Below, one piece after another: positions 40,162 through 48,654 of a stretch of DNA of 64,000 nt. Position 1 is the stretch's first letter. Every line of letters begins with the position of its first letter. The stretch is from positions 92,560-156,559 of the forward strand of contig NZ_LEKH01000007.1 of NCBI RefSeq assembly GCF_001029505.1, read 5' to 3'. Made by a program: the position numbers and the translations under genes. The notes under the pieces were generated by a model. That model did no database searches, had not been told where the DNA came from, and saw only the letters and a list, made by a program, of their open reading frames with translations. The DNA comes from Rubrobacter aplysinae. Lineage in GTDB: Bacteria > Actinomycetota > Rubrobacteria > Rubrobacterales > Rubrobacteraceae.

Positions 40162-41874
40162 TCATTCTTCCTCCAAAGGTGCGTTTACTAATTCTTGCCA
40201 GTAGGCGGGGATTACCGGCGTCCGGTAGTGACGGCTCGCAATAAGGCCAATTATATGCCAGCCATGTGCGAAGCAAGAGAGGGACTCAAACTCACGGCGC
40301 TCTCTATATAGGCTAATGATGTGAGCTCTGAGTTCATCGAGCGTCGGGGGTAGCTGGATTGGTGCCTGCGTGGTTCCGCTTGTGAAGCCGGCGTTATCTC
40401 GGTACAGGTGCTCTTCGGTGTCCTCAGTTGGGAACCATAGCTGCAGGGTTGTATTGCTAAACGTCCCATCTATAGATCCCTTGAAGGCTTCGTAGGAAGC
40501 GTCCATATCCAGAACCGCATGCCAATGCGCCAGCGTAGGTAGCAGGGTTGAGAGCTGCATCAGGTTCTCCTTGGACGGACCTTGGTCGACATGCATGGCA
40601 ACGAGGTCATCGTAGGAGTCGGTGTAAATAGGAAAATGTTTACCCACGTTGTACGCGAGCAGAATCCGGCCGCAGGTGTTTTCGACCCAGTCTGCAGCGA
40701 ACGAGTGGAGACCGACTTCATTGAGCGCGAGCAATCCCAATGCTACGTCGACAACATGACCATCGAATCGCGGCGTTGAGGCGGCAGGATTATTGTTGAT
40801 CAGGGCGGCGAGGATCCGAGCGGTGCTCTGCGCATTGCCTTCAATGTTCGCTTGGTCCTGCTCGCTCGTAGAGGTAGCGGCGACGCGCTTCATTGCTATG
40901 GTCAGCACGCTAAAAATACTTATAGAATCGAAAGTGCGCAGGGGATACTCTAGTTCATCGTCCCACTGCCCGGAGAGGCCATCCGGTACTATGCACAATG
41001 GAGCGAGTTTGACGGCGTAAGCAAAAAGTACCTGAATGTAGGTACTGAAGATCCTCTCGAACTCTCCGCGTGTTGTCTCACAATTGAGAAGATCAAACTC
41101 GCGCATCCAATCCCAGGAAAGCAACACGGCACGCTCTGCGCAGAGTAACGCAGGTCGCAGGTTGTCCGCTTCCTCACACCAGTGGAAGACTATATTAAGG
41201 CTCAGGTTGAGTAGGCGTAGAGCGCGCTGTCGTTGCCGTATGGCCCCTGGTGCGCCCCCCGTCGGCAGGTCGCGTTCAAAGAGTGTGCCATGAAGTAGTG
41301 AGTAAAAGTGGTGGGGCTCCTCCTCGTTTTGATCGGCTAATGCGATAGTCTTGCGTATTTGCTTCTGTGCTGACTGGGGGAAGAGATACTCATCCAGGAA
41401 GTGCTCCTCGACGAGTGTGGCGAGTTTGTCAGCGCCCCAGAATTCGTACTCCCTGGCACCTGGTTCGGTGTGCCGCTCCTTATAGCCTCTCCAGTTGTCC
41501 TCTACGGCCTGCTCCATGTCCCCGCCGCCACAGAGCACTATCTTTTTGACCAACTCGCGGTGCTCTTCGTCGACGTGCTTCGGTATGTAAATCTCAAGGA
41601 TCTCATCGAGCGAGGGGCGCACCGCTTGTGGTCCACTGCCATCCCAGTCACGGCGATTGATGTCCCCTTGTTTGATGGTGATAAGGAAGAGTTTCTTTGT
41701 ACCATCCTCTGGATCGCATCCTATTCCGGCCACGTCCACGCCATACTGCCGCACGCCCACTTGTGCTTTGCTAATAGGCTCTATACCCATGGCGAACAAG
41801 AGGTCAGCCAGAAGAGCGTCGAGTTCCTTCGATTCCTTCAGCATGCTGAGATACTCGCGAATGACCAGCCTCAC
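40162..41874 (-). CDS. PD-(D/E)XK nuclease-like protein of a two-gene unit
   Basis: 570 aa. Residues 15-160 look like a restriction-endonuclease fold: helix SKELDALLADLLFAMGIEPI, then GVRQYGVDVAGIG with Asp47, and KKLFLITIKQGDINRRDWDG with T66-x-K68, a variant of the D...(D/E)xK active site. The remaining 400 residues are helical and unassigned (possible sensor or substrate-binding region). Its start overlaps the stop of the 719-aa gene by 4 bp. Just downstream of a type I R-M operon, a defence role is inferred. Nuclease activity depends on whether the changed acidic residue is tolerated. Confidence 0.65.
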   Translation of the reverse strand: MRLVIREYLSMLKESKELDALLADLLFAMGIEPISKAQVGVRQYGVDVAGIGCDPEDGTKKLFLITIKQGDINRRDWDGSGPQAVRPSLDEILEIYIPKHVDEEHRELVKKIVLCGGGDMEQAVEDNWRGYKERHTEPGAREYEFWGADKLATLVEEHFLDEYLFPQSAQKQIRKTIALADQNEEEPHHFYSLLHGTLFERDLPTGGAPGAIRQRQRALRLLNLSLNIVFHWCEEADNLRPALLCAERAVLLSWDWMREFDLLNCETTRGEFERIFSTYIQVLFAYAVKLAPLCIVPDGLSGQWDDELEYPLRTFDSISIFSVLTIAMKRVAATSTSEQDQANIEGNAQSTARILAALINNNPAASTPRFDGHVVDVALGLLALNEVGLHSFAADWVENTCGRILLAYNVGKHFPIYTDSYDDLVAMHVDQGPSKENLMQLSTLLPTLAHWHAVLDMDASYEAFKGSIDGTFSNTTLQLWFPTEDTEEHLYRDNAGFTSGTTQAPIQLPPTLDELRAHIISLYRERREFESLSCFAHGWHIIGLIASRHYRTPVIPAYWQELVNAPLEEE

Positions 41875-44030
41875 GTGCCGACACCTCCTTCCGCGTCTCC
41901 CGCATTGTTGGCGTCTTCATCTCCAGAGTTGCTATCTTCGTTGAGTCCGGCAGACTGACCCCTCAACCGTCGATACATTTGCCCGACAGGGTCTAGTATT
42001 TCTCCGCGCGGCTTTTCTGCACTGACGGAGAACGGGCTGAGCTCGGAGGGTTCGGTGAAGCCACCCTCAAGCTCCATAAAATGACTACGACCGTACTTAA
42101 GAGGCAGCTCGGGTATAATGCTAAGCAAGACAGAGGACTGCTTTGCTCTATCCATCATTTCGGTTTGTTGCTTATGTTCCGCCAGACGTAGCAGGTACCG
42201 ATGGTGCGATGGCGGCTGAAATTCTCGGAGTTGAGGCAACTCGTTCAGAGCTTTAAGGTAGGCCTCTGAGCTACCAAGAGCAACCCGGGCAACCTTGATT
42301 TCTTCTTCTGAAACGTCACTGTTCTCAAGTCTCCTTCTCAGGTAGTCGCCTGCTTCATAAGGGTAGTTATAGAGTGCGTAATCAGCGAGCGCACCAGCAA
42401 TGAAGCTGAGCAGCTCGTGCGAGCCTGAGTTCCGGCGAGCAGCTGACAGCAACAGTGCAGTAAGAGGTCGACTTGTCGCGACAAGTCCCGCGATGCGCTG
42501 TAGCGTGTGGACGGTAGCCTGCTCATCGAGTTTGTCCAGAACCGACTTACTAAGCGTCAGCCACGGCTGTGTCCCACTAGTGATGTCGTAGGTGGCGTGC
42601 ACCACATCACGTGCTGCACGGTGTAGCCGCCGCTCAGAGGACGAAAACCAGCGCGTTATGGTCTCCTTAAGAGTCTCTGGATAGTGCCGCACTAGTTCGG
42701 CGAAGGCACCATGTAGCATTTCAGTAAGTTTGCCTTCTTCGTCGCCCGATCCATAGTGTCGACTGATCACCGTAGCTTCCATGAACTCGACTGCGAGGTT
42801 CGGGCTTTCTCTTGAAACGCGGTACATGGAGTGATCCAGGTTCTCCCATGTACCTACTTGGGAGGCCGGTGTCACGGCCAGATTCAGCAGTGCCTCTTTG
42901 AACCAGGTCTCCCCATGAGCTTCGTCGGCTTTCAGAAACAGAATCGAGGACACGTGTCCCCGAGTGGCTGGCTCTGGCCGTGTAGAGAGCTCAATCAGCG
43001 CCTTTGTGGCTTCCGGCTTTCGGCTAAGTATGTTGCCGTATGCTCCGGCTAGCGCGTAGTCGACCTCGGCGTCTGAAGCCGACCTTATGCGCTCAAGACG
43101 ATTCCATGTAGTATCCAGCAAACAACCACGATCATCTTCAGAATAAGAGATGTGGCCTAGTGTGGCGATTCCAGCCCTCCTTACAGCAGGAGCGGCACTC
43201 TCGGTCAACTCGATCGCACGTCGATGGGCCTCGTGCAGATCAAATGCCGCAAAGCCGACCAAAATTGCCGGCAGGAAAGTAATGAGCTGTAAATTCGGAT
43301 ATTTTTTGAAGGTTTCATAGAGTTCATTGCCCTCCGCCCGAGAGCGGGACGCCAACTTCTCTACGGCGTTATACACGATCCCTGCTGCACCGTCGTTAGC
43401 TGTTGCCTCGGATACCGCCTCCAGTGTTTCAGCGAGGTTGTTGGCCTCGAACGCGAGCTCTGGTAGCGCCCCGCAGAAAGGGCTGTAGAGGTCCCAGAAG
43501 AGCCGATTTTGCGGGTTTCCATCTGTGGTTGCCCTCGCCAGCTCTCCGAGGCGCCCGATGATGTCTCTGCCGTGGTCACGGGCCAAGATGAGCAGTACGA
43601 TCGTTGTCGCCTCACGCCCTCGGAAGTACTCCAAAATTCGATGTTGCGCCTCGACTAGCTCTCCGGCAAACCGATCAGGCTCGTCCCATTCCGATGTCAT
43701 GACGGTAGCCACATGCTGGCTCAGGTACTCCTGCCTCACACTTGGGTCGGTGAAGGAGATCCCCTCACTCCCTCTCGCCAAATAGCCAAATTCCTCTGCA
43801 GCGCTCATGTCCGGAGCTGCGCTATCTACCTCGATAGGCTCTTCAACCTGCTCGTAAATAGCACCAGCAGCGTACTGTAGAGCCAAATGAGCCTCGGGGA
43901 GATCGTGCTCTATACGTCGCCATCGGGGAGTAGGGTCAGTCGCCAGTGTGGAATGATCCATAGGATGAATTTTACGCGCATCAGCACACAAAGCATCAGC
44001 GATTGGGGCCACCAGTGTGTCACTGACCAA
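41871..44030 (-). CDS. Large helical-repeat protein, possibly an N-terminally truncated STAND-like protein
   Basis: 719 aa with TTG start 44030 and a stop codon close upstream. Residues 75-115 (EEFGYLARGSEGISFTDPSV, RQEYLSQHVATVM) resemble the winged-helix end of STAND NTPases, yet no Walker motifs precede it. From about 150 to 640 it is built of helical pairs like HEAT/TPR repeats (APAVRRAGIATLGHISYSED, SDAEVDYALAGAYGNIL, RPEPATRGHVSSILFLKADE). The end is acidic and disordered. It is coupled to the nuclease-like gene. It may be a sensor/scaffold of a defence pair. The 268 bp upstream to hsdR holds no gene. Confidence 0.6.
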   Translation of the reverse strand: MVSDTLVAPIADALCADARKIHPMDHSTLATDPTPRWRRIEHDLPEAHLALQYAAGAIYEQVEEPIEVDSAAPDMSAAEEFGYLARGSEGISFTDPSVRQEYLSQHVATVMTSEWDEPDRFAGELVEAQHRILEYFRGREATTIVLLILARDHGRDIIGRLGELARATTDGNPQNRLFWDLYSPFCGALPELAFEANNLAETLEAVSEATANDGAAGIVYNAVEKLASRSRAEGNELYETFKKYPNLQLITFLPAILVGFAAFDLHEAHRRAIELTESAAPAVRRAGIATLGHISYSEDDRGCLLDTTWNRLERIRSASDAEVDYALAGAYGNILSRKPEATKALIELSTRPEPATRGHVSSILFLKADEAHGETWFKEALLNLAVTPASQVGTWENLDHSMYRVSRESPNLAVEFMEATVISRHYGSGDEEGKLTEMLHGAFAELVRHYPETLKETITRWFSSSERRLHRAARDVVHATYDITSGTQPWLTLSKSVLDKLDEQATVHTLQRIAGLVATSRPLTALLLSAARRNSGSHELLSFIAGALADYALYNYPYEAGDYLRRRLENSDVSEEEIKVARVALGSSEAYLKALNELPQLREFQPPSHHRYLLRLAEHKQQTEMMDRAKQSSVLLSIIPELPLKYGRSHFMELEGGFTEPSELSPFSVSAEKPRGEILDPVGQMYRRLRGQSAGLNEDSNSGDEDANNAGDAEGGVGT

Positions 44031-44297
44031 AGTAGCCAGCGTAGCTCACTCATGTGCAACCGCCTTGAGAATGAAGCGCAAAACACAGCTTCGCCAAAAT
44101 GGGGGTATGCGGGAAGAGGTGGGGGAGAGACGCATAGGTAGCCTACGGGCGCTCCTCACATTCCCGGAATCGCTTCCCGCATTCAAGTTCCCGAGTTTGT
44201 CTACGAGCACGGGTTCTAGGAAATCTACATCCAAGGGGGCACAAGGGGGAGACGTTCCGCGTGGACATATGCTAAATCTCCAAGCACTTCGGCATGA

Positions 44298-47264
44298 TCA
44301 TCGCTCTTGGTAGGTCATGGCGAACACCGCATCAGAGAGCCATCGGTGGAACGAGGCGTTGTCCGAGTACTGCTTGAACAGCTCGGTGTGGTCGGAGAGT
44401 AGCTCCATAACGGCCCTTTCGAGGGCGCGGTCGTGCTCGAGGCGAGCATTTTCCTTACCGGAGCTGGCGAGGGCGTTCTGGTAGGCCCTGTCGGCCAGAA
44501 CCTTCGATGGTAACTCTTCGGCTATGACCTTCTTTATCTTGTCTTCGTCCTGCCACTCAATGTTGCCGAAGAGGTCGTTGAATTCCCGCAGGATGCTGCT
44601 CAGGTGTTCCATCTCGGGTTCAGGCTTTCCTGCGCCCTGTTCGGTCGGGACAGGGCCAATCTCTCCCTCGTCCTCGGAGAGTGCGATGGATAGCGATGAG
44701 TGGGCCTCCGCCCGGTAGCTCTCCAGGTCTATTGCCTCCAGTATGCCGCGAGAGAGGTCCTCCTCCTTGGGTGCCGGCAGCTTGGGTGTGAGCAGCGTCA
44801 GGAACACTGAGAGCCTCTCCCAGTCGGGGTTGGTGTACGGGAGTATCGTGCCCAGAAAGCTGTAGGTACGGACGAAAGCCTTTGCCTTGCTCTTGAACTC
44901 CACCTGTCCGTCTTCGTCGAGAACATCGACGTAGCGGCCCACACATGTATCCAGAATCGGGTCGAGACGTTCCCTGTCGGCGCCGGCGAGGTAGAGGGCG
45001 ACGAGGTTGTACACCTCTTCTTCGGTGTATACCTGAGGGCTGTCAAGGTCGGACTTGAGGTCGTGCAGCTTGTCGGGGTCGGTCTCCTCTCCCAGGATAG
45101 TAGTGCGGTAGTAGGGTTCGAACGCCTTGCGAATAGTCTCTGCATCGTTGTAGAAGTCCAGGATGAAGGTGTCGTGCTTTCTGGGGTGGGCGCGATTGAG
45201 CCTGGAGAGGGTCTGAACCGCTTTGATGCCGGAGAGAGGCTTGTCCACGTACATCGTGTGCAGCAGAGGCTCATCGTAGCCGGTTTGGAATTTCTCCGCT
45301 ACCACCAGGAAGCGGTAGGGGTCCTCGCGGAACCTCTCCGGGATCAGGTTACTCGCAAAGCTGTTCAAGGACGCTTCAGTCAGCTTCTCACCTCCGTACT
45401 CATACTCGCCGGAGAACGCCACAACAGCTTTGTAGGGGCTGCCGCGCTCGCGGAGGTAAGACTGGATGGCGCGGAAGTAGGTGATGGCGCGTTCTATGGA
45501 GCCGGTAGCCACCATCGCCCGCGCCTGACCGCCGACCTTGTTCTTGGCTAGGACCTGCTCGTGGAAGTGATCTACCATGATCTCGGCCTTGTGCCGGACG
45601 GCCTGCTCGTGGCCTTCGACGTAGAGCTTGAGTTTTTTCTGCGCCCTCTTGAGATCGAATAATGGGTCGTTCTCGGCTTGCTGCACGAGGCGATAGTAGC
45701 TGCGAACCGGCGTGTATTTGCCCAGCACGTCGAGGATGAAACCCTCTTGAGTGGCCTGCTTCATGGTGTAGGAGTGGAAGGGAACGTGCTTGACCCTGCC
45801 GTCTTCGACCTTCCGGGAGTCACCGAAGATCTCGAGCGTCTTGTTCTTCGGGGTGGCGGTGAAGGCGAAGTAGCTCGCGTTCGGGAGCATCTTGCGCGCC
45901 TCCATAACGCGGTTAACGGCGTCCTCTGGGGCGTCCTCACCCTCTTCCGCTCCGGAGAGGGCTATGTTCATAGCCCCGGCCGTGCGCCCGCCCTGGCTAG
46001 AGTGCGCCTCGTCGATGAGAATGGCGAATGAGCGCCCGCCATGCTCCGATCCGAGCTCGTCCAGGATAAACGGGAACTTCTGTACCGTGGTTATGATGAT
46101 CTTCTTGCCGTCCGCCAGAAGACGCCGGAGGTCAGCGGCGCTGTCGGCGTGGCCCACAGTGGCCGAGACCTGGGCGAACTGCTTTATCGTTGCCTGCAGC
46201 TGACTATCGAGTACCAGGCGGTCGGTGACCACTATGACCGAATCGAAGATCGCGCGGCTGCCGGCCTCGAGCCCGACGAGCTGGTGGGCGAGCCAGGCTA
46301 TGGAGTTGCTCTTGCCGCTGCCCGCCGAGTGCTGGATCAGGTAGCGTCTGCCGGCTCCGTGCTCCCTCGCGCTCGAGAGCAGCTTCCTGACCGCGTCGAG
46401 CTGGTGGTAACGGGGGAAGATCTGCGAGCGCTTCTTCCTTCCGGTTTTCGCCTCTCTCTCTTCCACGAGCTGGGCGTAGTTCTCGATGACGTCCGTGAGG
46501 CTCTCGCGAGTCAGAATCTCGCGCCACAGGTAGTCGGTCTTGATGCCTGCCGGGTTTGGCGAGTTGCCCGCCCCGTCATCATGGCCCTTGTTGAACGGCA
46601 AGAACCAAGAGGACTTGCCTTGCAGGTGCGTACAGAAACGCACCTCCTCCTCGTCGGCAGCGAAGTGCGCCAGGCACCGGCCGAGGTGGAACAGAGACTC
46701 CCTCGGATCCCGGTCCCGCTTGTACTGCTCGACGGCGTCCTCGACCGTCTGATGGGTCAGGCGGTTCTTCAGTTCGAAGGTTAAAAGTGGCAGACCGTTA
46801 ATGAAGAGGACAAGGTCGAGGATGCCGGAGGACTTGTTATCCGAGCTATAGCGAACCTGTCGGGTGACGGAGAAGACGTTGGCATCGAAGAGCTTCCTGG
46901 CCTTTTCGTTACCTGTAGAAGGCCTCCCGTAGAATAAGTCGACCGAGGCCGGGCCGGTCTTTATGCCGCCTCGTAGCACCTCCACCACCCCGCGCTTTGC
47001 GACCTCGCCGCCAAGCCGATCCAGGAACTTCCGGAGCCGGGAGCCTCCTTCGTCCAGCCCTAGCTGCTCGACGACCTCGGGCTGGGTCGCCCGCAGAAAG
47101 AAGAGGAGCTTCGCGAGGTCCACGCAGAAATTGGGGTCGTAGTCCTTCGGGTCGCCCTGAAAATAGCCTCCGCCTGTCGAGCCTTGCCCTCCATGCGAGC
47201 CGGTCAAGGTAGAGACGACAAGGGTCTCAAGTCCCCTCTCGCTGGTATCAGAGGTTGACATCAT
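44298..47264 (-). CDS. hsdR: Type I restriction enzyme, R subunit
   Basis: 988 aa from ATG 47264 (GAGGGGGTGG upstream), overlapping hsdS by 17 bp. The N-terminal nuclease domain has ILDLVLFINGLPLLTFELKN with the D...ExK site near residue 165. The translocase follows: HSAGSGKSNSIAW (Walker A, about 318), LIDEAHSSQGG (DEAH, about 415), FTATPKN, and FQTGYDEPLLHTMYVDKPLS with LSRLNRAHP (motifs V-VI). The C-terminal helical domain binds HsdM/S. It cuts DNA at a distance after translocation. Complete, and encoded with hsdM and hsdS on the same strand. Confidence 0.95.
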   Translation of the reverse strand: MMSTSDTSERGLETLVVSTLTGSHGGQGSTGGGYFQGDPKDYDPNFCVDLAKLLFFLRATQPEVVEQLGLDEGGSRLRKFLDRLGGEVAKRGVVEVLRGGIKTGPASVDLFYGRPSTGNEKARKLFDANVFSVTRQVRYSSDNKSSGILDLVLFINGLPLLTFELKNRLTHQTVEDAVEQYKRDRDPRESLFHLGRCLAHFAADEEEVRFCTHLQGKSSWFLPFNKGHDDGAGNSPNPAGIKTDYLWREILTRESLTDVIENYAQLVEEREAKTGRKKRSQIFPRYHQLDAVRKLLSSAREHGAGRRYLIQHSAGSGKSNSIAWLAHQLVGLEAGSRAIFDSVIVVTDRLVLDSQLQATIKQFAQVSATVGHADSAADLRRLLADGKKIIITTVQKFPFILDELGSEHGGRSFAILIDEAHSSQGGRTAGAMNIALSGAEEGEDAPEDAVNRVMEARKMLPNASYFAFTATPKNKTLEIFGDSRKVEDGRVKHVPFHSYTMKQATQEGFILDVLGKYTPVRSYYRLVQQAENDPLFDLKRAQKKLKLYVEGHEQAVRHKAEIMVDHFHEQVLAKNKVGGQARAMVATGSIERAITYFRAIQSYLRERGSPYKAVVAFSGEYEYGGEKLTEASLNSFASNLIPERFREDPYRFLVVAEKFQTGYDEPLLHTMYVDKPLSGIKAVQTLSRLNRAHPRKHDTFILDFYNDAETIRKAFEPYYRTTILGEETDPDKLHDLKSDLDSPQVYTEEEVYNLVALYLAGADRERLDPILDTCVGRYVDVLDEDGQVEFKSKAKAFVRTYSFLGTILPYTNPDWERLSVFLTLLTPKLPAPKEEDLSRGILEAIDLESYRAEAHSSLSIALSEDEGEIGPVPTEQGAGKPEPEMEHLSSILREFNDLFGNIEWQDEDKIKKVIAEELPSKVLADRAYQNALASSGKENARLEHDRALERAVMELLSDHTELFKQYSDNASFHRWLSDAVFAMTYQER

Positions 47265-48654
47265 CCACCCCCTCGGCCGCCAGCAGTTCCCCGTGACGGT
47301 CGTCATCCGGCTCGATCGGTAAGAGATTTTTATTCTCTTCCTCTATATCCGGCAGTTCAGCATCGCGCACGTCGAGCTTGCCGGTTACTACGTCGGAGAC
47401 CAGGCGCGTACGGTATTCGCGGATGAGATCGATCTCTCGATGCGTCCGCTCTATAGCTTGGTTTATAGACCACGACTCCTCGAGGATAAAGGCTCTAATT
47501 TCTTGCTGCTCCTCAATCCTTGGAAGAGGGATCTGAATGTTCGAGAGTTCGAAAGTAGAAATTTCGGGAAATGTTGTTCCTTTTGCTAGGCTCTGAATCT
47601 CTAGCTTGAGCACATGCAGAAGATAATATCCATACTGAGAATCTAGTCGCTCCAAATGCGGGACGATTGCCTTACATCCTTGGTTCGTACACAACTCAAG
47701 TGCCGCTATGGCAAGATTTCCAACGGGCGCCCTAGATGTAATCACTATGCTGCCTGATGGAACTAACACTGTCGAGCAACTAGCGACTCCCTGTACCGTA
47801 ATCCTGCGCGAAGAGTCGCTTAGAGTTTCTTTTTGAGCTACGTCCTCCGGAGTGACCCAGACAACATCGCCATTCCAGCACTCCAGCTGTTGGCTTGGAG
47901 GCGTGGAACCGCCTACGATCAGTCGCGCTGCAAACTTGAGTTTTGACACTTTCCAGTGCTCTGGTACTTCCGGTAACCAGTCGAGGCCGGTTCGCTTCAT
48001 TGATATCTTGGGATCGAGCCCACGCGTTACAGCCTGCTGGATAATGCTTTGCTTCTGCTCGTTGAGACGCTCGATAAGCCGCTGCTTGGCCTGGATCCAT
48101 TGCTGTAGTATGCGACCGTGAGCATCAAGGAAGTCGGCTATCCTCCGCTGCTCATTCGGTGGCGGCAAAGCCGAAGGCATTTGCTTGAATTCTTCCCAAT
48201 AGAGTCGGTTGCGGTCACTAACTATCCCCCTCGAATACTTGTTGACCTCGTCCATATAGGCGTCTGTCCGAAATAGATAGCCATAGTAACGACTCTCCGC
48301 ACCATGGTGCGGCCGGGCAACAACATAGGCTGGGCTTATCAAGCCATCGGTAGGAGCGCGTCCCACTGCGCCTTGCCACATTCGCATCATATTATAGGCG
48401 ATGTCGCCCTCGACCGCCCGCTTGTACTGTCCGTAGTCACTCATCACCTGCTTACGGGTGAAATCATCCATGTTGCGGACTCGCACCCCAGTATTCAGGG
48501 ATACCTCTAGGATCGGCAGTTCTGGATAACCGGTCTCGACCCTCTGAGCGAACATACCGCCGTTACGCCTAATTTCCCAGTGTTCCGGTACCTCCCCGAG
48601 CCACGGCAGCCCGGAATCCTTGTACTCGGGGTAGGGGTTGAGCTTTAGGCCCAT
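47248..48654 (-). CDS. hsdS: Type I restriction enzyme, S (specificity) subunit
   Basis: 468 aa with ATG 48654, overlapping the end of hsdM by 10 bp. Two target-recognition domains are recognisable, each beginning near a WLGEVPEHWEIRRNG / WLPEVPEHWKVSKLKFAARL repeat. Each ends with a conserved helical spacer (PPNEQRRIADFLDAHGRILQ and LPRIEEQQEIRAFILEESW). It sets the bipartite DNA target. AT content is locally higher in the recognition domains, as expected for regions that diversify by recombination. An acidic tail ends the protein. Confidence 0.93.
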   Translation of the reverse strand: MGLKLNPYPEYKDSGLPWLGEVPEHWEIRRNGGMFAQRVETGYPELPILEVSLNTGVRVRNMDDFTRKQVMSDYGQYKRAVEGDIAYNMMRMWQGAVGRAPTDGLISPAYVVARPHHGAESRYYGYLFRTDAYMDEVNKYSRGIVSDRNRLYWEEFKQMPSALPPPNEQRRIADFLDAHGRILQQWIQAKQRLIERLNEQKQSIIQQAVTRGLDPKISMKRTGLDWLPEVPEHWKVSKLKFAARLIVGGSTPPSQQLECWNGDVVWVTPEDVAQKETLSDSSRRITVQGVASCSTVLVPSGSIVITSRAPVGNLAIAALELCTNQGCKAIVPHLERLDSQYGYYLLHVLKLEIQSLAKGTTFPEISTFELSNIQIPLPRIEEQQEIRAFILEESWSINQAIERTHREIDLIREYRTRLVSDVVTGKLDVRDAELPDIEEENKNLLPIEPDDDRHGELLAAEGVDDVNL

